DNA of 64,000 nt from Luteimonas_C sp035250245 (GCA_035250245.1 DATFFH010000031.1:57380-121379), one strand, 5' to 3'. Shown: positions 24,545-34,133, counted from the first letter of the stretch. Notes: generated by a model from the letters alone, not told the origin. Translations and numbers: made by a program.

Positions 24545-24883
24545 ATTGGGTTTGCGCCTTCCGGCAATCCCGACGCCAACGTGCGCATCGACACACGCCG
24601 GCTGAAGACCAATGCGATGGTGCAAAGCGGCGAGACCGTGATCATGGCGGGCTTGATCCAGGACGGACGCACCCGCGGCTCTTCCGGTTTTCCGGGCTTG
24701 AGCCGGATCCCGGTGATTGGTGGTTTGTTCGGTCGGCAAACAACGTCGGATACGCGCAACGAAACGATCATCCTGCTGACGCCTACGCTGGTGCGCAATC
24801 CGCAGGAATCACGCGATTTGACCGATGAATACGGCCGTCGTTTCCGTGCGATGGAACCCATCCGGCCCCCGCATAAAAAGTAG
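24545..24883 (+). pseudogene. 3' fragment of a type II secretion secretin gene (gspD)
   Basis: The frame encodes the end of a secretin beta-domain: VQSGETVIMAGLIQD, GFPGLSRIPVIGGLFG, NETIILLTPTLVRNPQES and a short charged tail. This is the conserved C-terminal 100 residues of GspD, which forms the outer-membrane channel of type II secretion. A complete protein is about 650-750 residues. An in-frame TAG at 24521 and cassette sequence replace everything upstream, so the gene is decayed. It lies directly before the RHS gene. Confidence 0.75.
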
Positions 24884-25018
24884 CCGTAGGCCGTGCCGGT
24901 CTTGCCGCCCGGGCTGGTTTGCTGAGCGGCGAGGGGGGGCGGTCGCCGTCAGCGAACGCCCGCCGCATGCGAGACCCGCTTTGGGAGTGCGCTCGACCCG
25001 TGATGGCCATCACGTTCT

Positions 25019-28000
25019 ATGTTTTTCGTCTTCTTGGGATCTCCAACAAGACGCCCCTCCATGGAAAACAAAATCGCCTCGGCCTGGCCCCGTTTCGGAG
25101 CGACGAGCAGTCTGCCGGATGCAATGGAAGGGGCCGTAGGTTGGACGCGAGATAAGCGTGGCAAGGCAGTAAAGATAGGAGCAGGCTCGCTGGCCGCCTT
25201 GTGCATCGCCTGGGGAGTTTTTTCGGCATGGGCCGAAGATCCGCCCGCTGGCGCGCCGCCGTCGGGTGAGGTGTTGGAAGTGAAGGGCGTCGCGGTGATC
25301 GGTACCCTGGCCGGTACGGTATCGGTCGGTCCCTCGGGCAGCGCGCACTGGAGGACCGATCTGAAGGTGGTGCCGGGCGCGGGCGGTCTGCAGCCGGCAC
25401 TGAGCGTGAGCTACGACGGCAACGGCTACGGTGGCCTGGGGGTGGGCTTTTCGCTAAGCGCGGGCGGTGCGATCGGCCGTTGCCGACCGACCTTGGGCCA
25501 GGACGGCGGGCATGCGCCGGTGGGTTGGACGCAAGCCGATCCCTTATGTTTGAACGGGGCGCGACTGGTCGCCGTCGCAGGCGCTCATGGCGCGGCGGGA
25601 ACCGAGTATCGGGTGCAGAACGCGCCGAACGTGCGGGTGATCGCGGTAGGGGCGTCGACCGACGAGGTGTCCGGGTTCGAGGTGTACACGCCCGACAACC
25701 GGGTGACGCACTACGGGCTGGGTTCGGGCGTGTTTGCCTCGCAAGCGCCGGTGCAGTGGGCGCGGACCGGCGGGGCGTTGGTGCCGTTTTCGTGGCACAT
25801 CGCGCGCGTGATCGACCGCAAGACGCAGAACATGATGCTGTACCGGTACGCGGGCGAGGCGGTGGCCGGCGAGGACGTGATGACGCCGGGCGACCATCGC
25901 CTGGCCTCGATCGGTTACGGCTTCAATGCGCCGGCCGGAGTGACGGACGTAACGCGCCAGGTGCTGTTCGAGTACGCGCCGGTGCAGGACGTCTTGGGTA
26001 AGCCGATGCCTTGGGAGAGCGAGGCTTGGGTGCATCAAGGCTACGTGGCGGGCATGGCCTACGAGCGGCGGTTGGTGCTCACGCGCGTGGAGATGCAGGT
26101 GCGCGATGAGGGCCAGTGGGCATTCGTGCGGCAATATCGATTGGGATACGAGCCGGTGCCCGATGGCGTGGCCGATGCTGGTTCGCCCGATCGCGTGCGG
26201 CTGGCGACGTTGAAAGAGTGCGCGCCGACGAAATTGGTGGCTGGCGGCGGCGATGTGGGCGACAAGACGCCGTGCTTTCGGCCTACGCGCTTCGAGTGGT
26301 CCAAGGCGGCTGCGGGCATGGGACCCAAGACCGGCTTTGGACTGTATGGCGTGCCGTTTTATCCGATGCCGCCGGCCAGCGAGTTGGACACGGCGGTCTA
26401 CGATCGGGTGGGGATGCAGGTGGTGGGCGACTTCGACGGCGACGGCGACGAGGATTTCCTGGTCATGCCCGAGCGGATGAATGCTGCGGAAAACCCGCAG
26501 GCGCGTTGGATGCTGTGGCGCACCGATCCGCAGGTGCACGAACCGACAGCGACGAATATTCCGACCTGGTTCGCGCAAGGTCCCTGGATCAATCGGGCCG
26601 GAACGGTGGTGCCCGTGAGCGAGGAGTCGATGCAGCTCCCCAAAGGCGCATGGCCGCAGAATCCGACGCTGGCCGACAAGATCCGGTTCCCCGACCCCGC
26701 CAGGTTGGGCTACCGACGCGATCAGAAGGCAGCGCCGGGCGCTTGGGCGATGAACTACGACGGCACCGGCGGCACCGACGTGTTGGTAGGCGAGCCGGTG
26801 CGCGAGTTGGCCGGCTCGGGCATGGATACGCCGTGGGGGATTGGCTCCAAGACCAGTCCTGAGCGCAAGTTCGACAGCAAGGCGCCGGACTGGTGTCAGA
26901 GCGAATACCCCAACTACACGAAGGCCGATTATCTGGACTGCATGAATAAGTACTTGGGCCAGAGCAAGGCCGACTACACCGAGCATCCGGGCTTCATGCG
27001 CGGCCTGAAGGTGTTGCGGCTGCGTTCGGCCGAAGCAGGCACGTTCCAGGAGACGTCCTTGCAATTGCCCGAAGGTCAGGTGCTGTTTTACGCACAGACG
27101 CTGGACTTCAACGGCGATGGCTTGACGGATGTGATGTTCTGCAAATCCGATGCGAACTACGCCGCCGCGGCCGGGCAGGCGATGCCGATGTACTACGACA
27201 GCCAGGCCGATGCGATGAGTTGGGTCAGCGGCCATCTGTATTACGCGTTGAACGCGCCGGGCCAGGGCATCGATCTGAGCCAGGGCGGTTACCCGGCCAC
27301 CCAGGACGGGCTGCTGAAAGGCGACCCCATCCCGTGCCATGCCAAGGACAGTTATCTGGTGCTGGATCTGCACGGCGACGGCCGGCAGTCGTTCCTGCAC
27401 CGCACGCACCCGCACGTGGCGCAGATCACATTGGGTGGGCTGGAGCCTAGCGTGCCGGACGCAGTGGTGGACGATCCGTATCCTCGCGACCCCAACAACG
27501 CGAAGCTGGCCGGCTATTGGCCCAAGCTGCACGAAAAAGTGTGGGCGGAAACGCCCATCGGCGAGTCGACCTATCAGGCTTTCAGCTACGAGACCGGTAT
27601 CGGTCTGACGTATCACGCGACCGGCTTGCCGTACGAATACTTCATGCGTTGGCAGCACAGCGGCAATCGGCGGGCGCGCTACAGCGCGCATCAGCGTTCC
27701 AGCGCCTCGGACCCGGACGGCGGCATGGTCGCCGACGGGTTGGCCAAGCGCGATGGACGACTGACCGACTGGGGCAGTCCGGACGCGTTGATGGTCGGCG
27801 GCGGGCCCAGCGAGATGCGCACCGGCGATGTTGATGGCGACGGTTTGACGGATGTGTTGATGGTGGATCTGCAGGCCTGCCATTACGGCCAGGTGTCGAA
27901 CGGAGAAGTGATGTTCCCCGCGCGCGGCTGCTCGTTCCAGGATGTGACCGAGTTCGGTATCGAGTTGATCGAACAAACCTACGAGAAGTTGGCGGTGTTC

Positions 28001-31000
28001 GTGTATCTCAACCGCGGCGACGGCACCTTCGACTTGGGCAGCACGCACCGGTTGTGGGATACGGACTTGGAGCCGGCCGAAAAACAATTGCTGGAGAAGG
28101 GCTATGTGGCGGGCCTGTCGGGAATCGCACAGGACGCCTTGTTCCGGTCGGCCTGGACCAAGGCGACAGCGGCCACGCGCGGCTGGCGTATGGAGTTCGC
28201 CAACAGTCTGATCGGCGATGGCAATGGCGACGGCTTGGCGGACCTGGGCTACTTACGTATGGCCTTCGCGCCCAATGGCGGTTGGATCGGCGACAGCATG
28301 GCCGGCAGTTATGCGATGACGCCGGTGTGGCGGTTGGGGCGTCATGGCGGCGGCTTGTCCGAAGCCGAGACGCCGATGGGGATCAACATCGACAAGCTGT
28401 TGCCGTCGGCCATGCTCGCCGGTTGGCCGGGCTGGGAAGCGAACTATGCCAGCCTCAACCACACCCAATGGGAGAAACCGGAGCAATCGCCGGCCTTGCT
28501 CGATCCGTATGCGCAGCACGAGTACGGGCTGGCGGCGCGTTTGATGCAGATGGACGTGGACCGCGACGGTCGCGACGAGATGATGATCTACGATCATGTC
28601 GGCGGCCGTTGGCTGATGGCCGAACCCGATGCGGCCGACGAGCCGCAGCCGAACCTGTTGGCGGCGGTGACCGACGGGCTGGGCGCCCGCACCGAGTTGG
28701 ATTACGCGCCGCAGTCCAGTCTGAACTCGCCCGACCATCCGTGGACGCAGGCGGACATCGACTTGCCCTATCCGCTATGGCGCCGACCCCGTTCGGCGGC
28801 GGCGGTGGCGCGCTTGCGCAACGACACCGGCCAGGATGCGGGCAATGCGCCGCTGTACGCCACCACGCATTACCTGTACGGCAAATCGACGGTGGATGTG
28901 CGCCATGGCGCCTCGCTGGGTATCGATCGGCACGTCGTCAAGAGTTCGACGCCCACGCCCAGCGGCATGGTCAACAGCTTGCAGGTGGAGCGTTACGACA
29001 CCACGCCGGCTTACGATGCGACGTTCAAAGCCTATCCGTTGGCGGGAACGTCCCTGGGTTCGACCACGATGGTGTGGGGCGAACCTGGCGAGGCCGTGAG
29101 GATCAGCCATGCCGGACAGCGCTACAGCGCGCACGCCGGCAAGGCGCCCGGCACATGGCGCAGGCAGTTGGACGCCAGCACGGCGACGATTTACGAGGTG
29201 GGCGGCGATGCGCCGGCGGCCACGGCCGGGACCTTGTTCGCTTGCCTGACGCAGGCCTACGACGGCCCGCAGGAATGCGGGGGGCAGGGCGAAAGCTACC
29301 AGCCGCTGAGCCACAGCGCGACATCGATCGCTTACGATCCGGACAACTACGGGTTGCCGAAAACCGAAATCGTCGTCGCGTCGGGATCCACGACCGTCAA
29401 CGAACGCACGTTCGAGCATCATGATGCGGCAAATCCGAATGGTCCGGGCGGCTATGTGCTGGGACTGCCGACCTTGCAATGGACGGCCCACAAGCCCAAG
29501 CCTGGGGTCGCTTTTACCTTGCGCACGGTATCCAACAGCTACTATTCCAACGGCTTGCTCGAGTCCACGACGGTCGAGCCGGATCAGCCGCAGTATCGCG
29601 TCAAAGAAAGCTACGCCTACGGCCCGTTCGGCAATCTCAAGACCAAGACGATCAGCGCCGCGGGCAGCCCCGACAACGTCACCACTTACGGCTACACGTC
29701 TTCGGGTGCCTATCTGGCCAGCGCGACCAATGCGCTGGGGCATACGCAAACCACGCGCTGGTACGAAGGCTGCGGGTTGCCCGAGCAGCAAACCAATGAG
29801 CTGGGCCAGACGGTGGTGAGGGATATCGACCAGATGTGCCGCGACCGCGGTTCCCAGAACTTCTTCGGCGCCGAACCGCTGGGGCGCAAAACCCGGATCG
29901 ATTATTGGGAGTGGGACCCCAATCCCAACGAGCCGTATCCGGATCACGAGGTGCACGTGCAGACCACGGTGGATGGCGGCGCAAAGACGCACACCATCGC
30001 CAATCGCGTGGGGCAGGTGCTGGTGAGCCAAGCGCCGGGGTTCGGGTTCGAGGCGTATACGCAAACGCGCTACGACGCGCTGGGCCGTGCGAGGCAAGTC
30101 AGCTTGCCTACCAAGGTGGGCGAACAACCTAGCGGCTGGACGACGACCACCTACGATGCGCAAGGACGCCTGGTGCGGTTGGAAAAACCCGACGGCACGA
30201 TCAAAACGGCGCAGTACGCGCGCTACCTCACCACCGCGACGGACGAGTTGGGCCACAGCGGCCGCAGTGAGGTCAATGCCCTGGGTCAGGTAGTCAAGGT
30301 GATGCCGCCCGAGCCGGAGGATGCCGATCCGAACCAGCTGGGCAATCAAGCCAGTCCCGACTTGTCGATGTGCTATGCCTACGGCGCCTTCGGCGTGTTG
30401 GTGGAGGCCAAGCCTTGCGTGCCCAATGCCGGCAAAGGGCCGACTACGCTGGCCTACGACGACTATGGCCGCTTGACCAGCAGCCACGATGCCCAGGCCG
30501 GCATGCGGATCACGCGCTACGATCCGTTCGGTCGCGTGGACGAAGCCGAAGACGCGCAAGGGCGCATCACCAAGCACCGGTACGACGTGCTGGGTCGCCT
30601 GATCGAACGGATCGAAGCCTACGGCACGCCGGAGGCCAAGAGCGCGACCTGGCTGTACGACACTTTGGCTCCGGGCGTGCTGTCCCAGGCGACCAACGCT
30701 GAGGGCACGGTGGTCGAGGTGCCGATTCTGGACGGGTACCAGCGTCTGGTCGGCGGCACGAGCACCATCCACGGCCGCAGCTTTACCCGGCGCCACAGCT
30801 ACGATGGCTGGGGCCGGATCACGGGTCGAAGTTATCCGACCTTGAGCTTGTTGGCGCCAGTGCAGACCTGGATGCAGTACAACGATCTGGATCAGCCGAT
30901 CGGCTTGTCCTGGGCGGTGCAGCTGTTATGGCAACCGGTCCAAGCCGACGTGTGGGGCCATACCACCGAGCAGTCGTACGGCAAGTACCTGACCGCGACT

Positions 31001-33094
31001 TCGCAATACGATCCCAAGACCGGGCGGCTGAAGGAATCGCAAGTCCATCGCAAGGGTTGGGTGACCGACGACTTGTACGTCGACGAGCCGCTCGAACACT
31101 TCGCTTACGATTGGTACGCCAACGGGCTCATCCGTTTGCGAACGCAAAAAGCGCTGACCAATGAGACCGACGATCAGGTGGACGAGTTCTACTACACCCC
31201 GCGTGGCGAGTTGTCGGGCTGGGCGACGCTGGGCGCCAATCTGGGCATGAAGCAACATGCGATGGTCACCGACGGTTTCGGCAACATCACCGACAGTCCG
31301 AGCGGTCACTACACCTACCAGAACGAGCGCCTGGCCAAGATCGAAGGTCCGCTGGGCGAGATCAGCTACGGTTACGACAACGGCTTGCTCAACGGCAACG
31401 GCAACGTCACCACGCGCAAGCACAAGGGCGGCACGACCGTCTTGTCGTACGACGCCCTGGATCGAGTCCGTCAGATCAAGGACCCGAAAGCCAACCTGGT
31501 CATCACCTACAACGCCGACGGCGCGAAGGTGCACGTGCGCGATGCCTACACGGGCCGGGAAACCTTCTATTTGGGCGATTATCAGGAAGAGCGCGGCGGC
31601 GTGCTGGGCGCGCTGGTGATCGGCCGCTATAGCTTCGGCCCGGCGCATCTGACGCGGACGTGGACAGCGAACCTGGAATACAAGGACGAACTGAGCTATC
31701 TGCCGCCGGCCGACCATCTGGGGTCGGTCACCTTGGTGACCGATGCTACCGGCAAGGTCAAGGACCGCCGCAGCTATGGCGTGTGGGGCGACGAGCGCGA
31801 TCCGAAGGACTGGCTGGCGTTCAAGACCGCGCCCCAGGACGAGTTGAAGTTGCCCAACACCGGCTACACCGGCACCCACGAACGCCGCCAGCGCGGCGCC
31901 ACCGCGCCGGGCATCAGCGGCATCATCGACATGCAGGCGCGCTATTACGATCCGGCGGCGATGCAGTTCCTGCAGCCGGACAGCGTGGTGCCGGATCCGG
32001 CCAATCCGCTCAGCTGGAACCGCCGCACCTACGTCAACAACAGTCCGGTGGCCTTCTCCGATCCGACCGGACATGCGCCGCAGAACGACTCGGGATTGGC
32101 TGAGGATGGGGAGGCCTTCGTCGAACGCAAGGCGAAAGAACTTCAAGAGGCCGCTGGTGGAGACGCTTACCTCAGCAATAGCGGCGGGCTCGGGACCGCA
32201 GCGACCGGCGTAGGAGTTGGGGCGCTGCTCAGCAGCATGAGGTCAGCCATTCTGATCCAGAAACTTGACATGCAGCCGGGATCAGGAACTTACCGAAAAA
32301 TCATGGACGATGCCGCCATGAATGAGTTCGAGGCCTTATCCAATGGCGACTATGCCATGCTCTGGCGCATCCATTACGCCCGAGACTTGATCGCATTCAT
32401 AAGCGGCAACCATACCAACCGGCGACTAAGCACAAAATCGTTCGATTCTATGGATCGTTACGTCCATCGCACGATAAACAACGGCGTCGAGTCGGTGGCG
32501 AATCTGCAGGGCGCGGGCAGACCAAAGTTGGCTGCGGCTCTTCTTAAGAGAGTGGATTCTATTCGTGATACGTCCGTCCCATTAAGGCGGTTGACCGAAA
32601 ACGAGGTGGGTTTTCTGAAAGTCTTTATGGGCGACTCAGTCAATTACGGTTCGGAACGGGTAGGTAAGCTCGATAGCGTCAAGTATGGTACGCCTAGAGG
32701 CTTTGAAGTCGGCGGTACGCATATTTTTGGCGTTATTTTGGTGCTTCACTACTCGGATGAAATAACTGGCCCGGTGAAGCAAGGAAACATATGGGGGATG
32801 AAGCAGCTACTACATGAACAAGTGCATGCGTGGCAGGATGTTCGTGGTTTCGAGAGCAATAATTTAGGTGCGGTCGGTAAAGATATCTATCATTTCAATT
32901 TAATTCCCGGGAAAAGTTTTTTGTCCTACGGAACCGAACAGCAGGCGGCAATAGTGGAGACGTATTTCGAAGTCACGATGGGAGAGGCCTTTCAAGGGCG
33001 TGCTTTCCAGTGGAGCATGTTGACGACAGGTAGGCAGATCATCGGTAATCATTTCCAGCAGGGCCGTCAGCCTGGGGATCCCAATGAATATTGA
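25019..33094 (+). CDS. Giant SpvB/TcdB-midN/RHS-repeat protein with C-terminal zincin-like toxin tip
   Basis: A 2691-residue protein. In order: signal-like segment (about 50-71, GAGSLAALCIAWGVFSAWA); SpvB-type domain (about 90-330, LQPALSVSYDGNGYGGLGVG); FG-GAP/VCBS-like Asp-rich repeats (GDFDGDGDEDF about 471, DFNGDGLTD about 697, GDVDGDGLTD about 937, GDGNGDGLAD about 1067, DVDRDGRDE about 1177); a TcdB-midN-like part (about 1195-1350); RHS/YD repeats (about 1600-2250, such as YDDYGRLTSSHDAQ); the RHS-associated core (ARYYDPAAMQFLQPD, ending DPTG about 2346). The last 340 residues differ in composition and carry LLHEQVHAWQ (HExxH at 2599-2603) and TEQQAAIVE (Glu 2640), a metallopeptidase pattern. 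Alternative starts at 25061 and 25124. RHS shells encase a toxin tip; target and export route are unknown. Confidence 0.88.
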   Translation: MFFVFLGSPTRRPSMENKIASAWPRFGATSSLPDAMEGAVGWTRDKRGKAVKIGAGSLAALCIAWGVFSAWAEDPPAGAPPSGEVLEVKGVAVIGTLAGTVSVGPSGSAHWRTDLKVVPGAGGLQPALSVSYDGNGYGGLGVGFSLSAGGAIGRCRPTLGQDGGHAPVGWTQADPLCLNGARLVAVAGAHGAAGTEYRVQNAPNVRVIAVGASTDEVSGFEVYTPDNRVTHYGLGSGVFASQAPVQWARTGGALVPFSWHIARVIDRKTQNMMLYRYAGEAVAGEDVMTPGDHRLASIGYGFNAPAGVTDVTRQVLFEYAPVQDVLGKPMPWESEAWVHQGYVAGMAYERRLVLTRVEMQVRDEGQWAFVRQYRLGYEPVPDGVADAGSPDRVRLATLKECAPTKLVAGGGDVGDKTPCFRPTRFEWSKAAAGMGPKTGFGLYGVPFYPMPPASELDTAVYDRVGMQVVGDFDGDGDEDFLVMPERMNAAENPQARWMLWRTDPQVHEPTATNIPTWFAQGPWINRAGTVVPVSEESMQLPKGAWPQNPTLADKIRFPDPARLGYRRDQKAAPGAWAMNYDGTGGTDVLVGEPVRELAGSGMDTPWGIGSKTSPERKFDSKAPDWCQSEYPNYTKADYLDCMNKYLGQSKADYTEHPGFMRGLKVLRLRSAEAGTFQETSLQLPEGQVLFYAQTLDFNGDGLTDVMFCKSDANYAAAAGQAMPMYYDSQADAMSWVSGHLYYALNAPGQGIDLSQGGYPATQDGLLKGDPIPCHAKDSYLVLDLHGDGRQSFLHRTHPHVAQITLGGLEPSVPDAVVDDPYPRDPNNAKLAGYWPKLHEKVWAETPIGESTYQAFSYETGIGLTYHATGLPYEYFMRWQHSGNRRARYSAHQRSSASDPDGGMVADGLAKRDGRLTDWGSPDALMVGGGPSEMRTGDVDGDGLTDVLMVDLQACHYGQVSNGEVMFPARGCSFQDVTEFGIELIEQTYEKLAVFVYLNRGDGTFDLGSTHRLWDTDLEPAEKQLLEKGYVAGLSGIAQDALFRSAWTKATAATRGWRMEFANSLIGDGNGDGLADLGYLRMAFAPNGGWIGDSMAGSYAMTPVWRLGRHGGGLSEAETPMGINIDKLLPSAMLAGWPGWEANYASLNHTQWEKPEQSPALLDPYAQHEYGLAARLMQMDVDRDGRDEMMIYDHVGGRWLMAEPDAADEPQPNLLAAVTDGLGARTELDYAPQSSLNSPDHPWTQADIDLPYPLWRRPRSAAAVARLRNDTGQDAGNAPLYATTHYLYGKSTVDVRHGASLGIDRHVVKSSTPTPSGMVNSLQVERYDTTPAYDATFKAYPLAGTSLGSTTMVWGEPGEAVRISHAGQRYSAHAGKAPGTWRRQLDASTATIYEVGGDAPAATAGTLFACLTQAYDGPQECGGQGESYQPLSHSATSIAYDPDNYGLPKTEIVVASGSTTVNERTFEHHDAANPNGPGGYVLGLPTLQWTAHKPKPGVAFTLRTVSNSYYSNGLLESTTVEPDQPQYRVKESYAYGPFGNLKTKTISAAGSPDNVTTYGYTSSGAYLASATNALGHTQTTRWYEGCGLPEQQTNELGQTVVRDIDQMCRDRGSQNFFGAEPLGRKTRIDYWEWDPNPNEPYPDHEVHVQTTVDGGAKTHTIANRVGQVLVSQAPGFGFEAYTQTRYDALGRARQVSLPTKVGEQPSGWTTTTYDAQGRLVRLEKPDGTIKTAQYARYLTTATDELGHSGRSEVNALGQVVKVMPPEPEDADPNQLGNQASPDLSMCYAYGAFGVLVEAKPCVPNAGKGPTTLAYDDYGRLTSSHDAQAGMRITRYDPFGRVDEAEDAQGRITKHRYDVLGRLIERIEAYGTPEAKSATWLYDTLAPGVLSQATNAEGTVVEVPILDGYQRLVGGTSTIHGRSFTRRHSYDGWGRITGRSYPTLSLLAPVQTWMQYNDLDQPIGLSWAVQLLWQPVQADVWGHTTEQSYGKYLTATSQYDPKTGRLKESQVHRKGWVTDDLYVDEPLEHFAYDWYANGLIRLRTQKALTNETDDQVDEFYYTPRGELSGWATLGANLGMKQHAMVTDGFGNITDSPSGHYTYQNERLAKIEGPLGEISYGYDNGLLNGNGNVTTRKHKGGTTVLSYDALDRVRQIKDPKANLVITYNADGAKVHVRDAYTGRETFYLGDYQEERGGVLGALVIGRYSFGPAHLTRTWTANLEYKDELSYLPPADHLGSVTLVTDATGKVKDRRSYGVWGDERDPKDWLAFKTAPQDELKLPNTGYTGTHERRQRGATAPGISGIIDMQARYYDPAAMQFLQPDSVVPDPANPLSWNRRTYVNNSPVAFSDPTGHAPQNDSGLAEDGEAFVERKAKELQEAAGGDAYLSNSGGLGTAATGVGVGALLSSMRSAILIQKLDMQPGSGTYRKIMDDAAMNEFEALSNGDYAMLWRIHYARDLIAFISGNHTNRRLSTKSFDSMDRYVHRTINNGVESVANLQGAGRPKLAAALLKRVDSIRDTSVPLRRLTENEVGFLKVFMGDSVNYGSERVGKLDSVKYGTPRGFEVGGTHIFGVILVLHYSDEITGPVKQGNIWGMKQLLHEQVHAWQDVRGFESNNLGAVGKDIYHFNLIPGKSFLSYGTEQQAAIVETYFEVTMGEAFQGRAFQWSMLTTGRQIIGNHFQQGRQPGDPNEY

Positions 33095-33437
33095 GGTCGG
33101 CTTCTTGGCCGCCGAAGAGGGCGGCAGGGCGGAAACTCCGCGGGCGTTTACGCCAAGTCACATCGACGCAGCTACGCGCGTCAAGCTATTCTTTCGGCAG
33201 GATGTGGACCGATGCACGCTAACCGCCGTGAGGCGGTATTGCCGCAAGCCGGCAAATGAGCGGCTAGGGCCGTAGGGCGGAACCGCCGCGGGCGTTTCCG
33301 CCAGGAAATCCGACATCACTGCACATACCGGCGGAATCCACCGCGCGGGTTCCGTCCTGCGCAAGTCTGTAGAGCGAAGCTCACGCCGCTCCTCTCTGTT
33401 CGGCCAGGGCAAGAGTGCCGGCGGTCTGTCGACCGTC

Positions 33438-33463
33438 GCAGAGCGGAGCAAGCTCCGCTCTGC
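33438..33463. repeat. Perfect hairpin GCAGAGCGGAG-CAAG-CTCCGCTCTGC
   Basis: An 11-base stem with a 4-base loop. A looser relative (TAGAGCGAAGCTCACGCCGCTC) lies about 70 bases upstream. It could serve as a terminator for the RHS transcript, though no T-run follows. Confidence 0.55.
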
Positions 33464-33502
33464 AAAGCCGAAGCAGGTCGTGGCTACCGAATACGTATGC
33501 AG

Positions 33503-33595
33503 CTCGTAGGTTGGGGTAAACCCCAGCGTCGTGTGCCTTCGAAACGGTAGCGTTCTAGCAGATGGCGGTGTTGGGGTTTCACCCCAACCTACGAG
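33503..33595. repeat. SMAG-type inverted pair, GTAGGTTGGGG family (93 bp)
   Basis: CTCGTAGGTTGGGGT at the left end and its complement ACCCCAACCTACGAG at the right enclose 63 bases. The length is identical to the copy at 35167-35259. No target duplication is seen here: left flank CGTATGCAG, right flank CTGGTCGGT. The right flank is the DUF2269 remnant. Confidence 0.8.
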
Positions 33596-33672
33596 CTGGT
33601 CGGTACCGGCTTCGGCACATTTGTTCTGGCGGTGGCCAAGCCGAGTCCTGGGCGGGAATGCTGCCGTTTTGA
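33596..33672 (+). pseudogene. Internally deleted remnant of a DUF2269 gene
   Basis: CTGGTCGGTACCGGCTTCGG matches 23693-23712 with one mismatch, and after a deletion of nearly 400 bases the sequence continues as GGTGGCCAAGCCG...CTGCCGTTTTGAG, matching 24091-24135 including the stop and about 25 bases beyond. It is the start of helix 1 fused to the last 14 codons of the gene at 23642, out of frame in places. It is non-functional. Confidence 0.75.
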
Positions 33673-33738
33673 GCTGTTTTCCGGGGACGACGATCGATAA
33701 GTGCCTTCGCGTCTTGGTGTCGCCCTCAGGCGCCCGCT

Positions 33739-34044
33739 TCAGGCGACCCTGGTACGTGCTGCTTGCCAAGCTTCTTGGCGTAACGCATTGAGCAGGTTTA
33801 GATATAGCGGCGGCAGGATCGCTGGAATTGCACCAAACCGCCATGGATTGCGCCCAAACTCTAGCGCCGCCCGCGAAAGAAACCAGCAAGCAAGCCAGTG
33901 GAACGGCAGGAAGGCAATCAGCCCGATACCTACGCCAACATCGCCTAGAACGATGGCGGCGATTACGACCAACCACCCAAGCAGCCAGATGCGACCTGAG
34001 ACCAGTAATGGCTTGCTATCGATGCGAGGTTTCGAAGCGTGCAT
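33739..34044 (-). CDS. Cassette-encoded small membrane protein
   Basis: A 101-residue protein with two strongly hydrophobic helices (IWLLGWLVVIAAIVLGDVGVG and LIAFLPFHWLACWFLS) and a shorter third one near PAILPPLYLNLL. It follows a degenerate attC site by a few bases, the usual position of a cassette gene start, and has no strong ribosome site. No family recognised. It is the last recognisable cassette on the right side before the RHS locus and lies antisense to, and convergent with, the RHS gene. An immunity role is conceivable but unsupported. Confidence 0.65.
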   Translation of the reverse strand: MHASKPRIDSKPLLVSGRIWLLGWLVVIAAIVLGDVGVGIGLIAFLPFHWLACWFLSRAALEFGRNPWRFGAIPAILPPLYLNLLNALRQEAWQAARTRVA

Positions 34045-34049
34045 GTACT

Positions 34050-34117
34050 GACTGGCGTCTAATTAAGTCGAACCGCGAAGCAGGGTTGAAGGGCGAATCG
34101 ATAGGGGATAGTTGGCT
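34050..34117 (-). other. Degenerate attC-like site
   Basis: On the minus strand AGCCAAC, a CAACCCTGCTTCGCGGTTCGAC centre and TTAATTAGACGCC resemble the attC layout, but both simple sites deviate from consensus (R' reads GCCAGTC). It separates the ankyrin gene from the 101-residue membrane protein gene. Confidence 0.5.
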
Positions 34118-34133
34118 GCGTGGCGAGTAGCTT

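Larger units (their letters stand above)
33095..33738. other. Repeat-rich, gene-free region downstream of the RHS gene
   Basis: No convincing gene is seen in these 644 bases. They hold two related CCGCGGGCGTTTNCGCC segments (33139-33151 and 33286-33302), a hairpin at 33438-33463, an inverted repeat pair at 33503-33595 and a DUF2269 remnant at 33596-33672. The immunity gene usually found behind an RHS toxin is not apparent on the plus strand here. Confidence 0.6.

Noticed and set aside
25544..28087. An 847-codon open frame on the minus strand opposite the RHS gene, and a 673-codon one at 28775-30796.
   Set aside because: Both are GC-rich shadow frames of the plus-strand RHS gene, rich in His/Arg, without domains.
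33084..33275. A 63-residue plus-strand ORF overlapping the RHS 3' end, considered as an immunity gene.
   Set aside because: It has no ribosome site, runs through CCGCGGGCG-type repeats and has a composition unlike a folded protein.
33158..33976. A long minus-strand ORF (272 residues) covering the repeats and the DUF2269 remnant.
   Set aside because: It crosses palindromes and overlaps the cassette membrane gene in another frame; the translation is Arg/Pro-rich without any motif.
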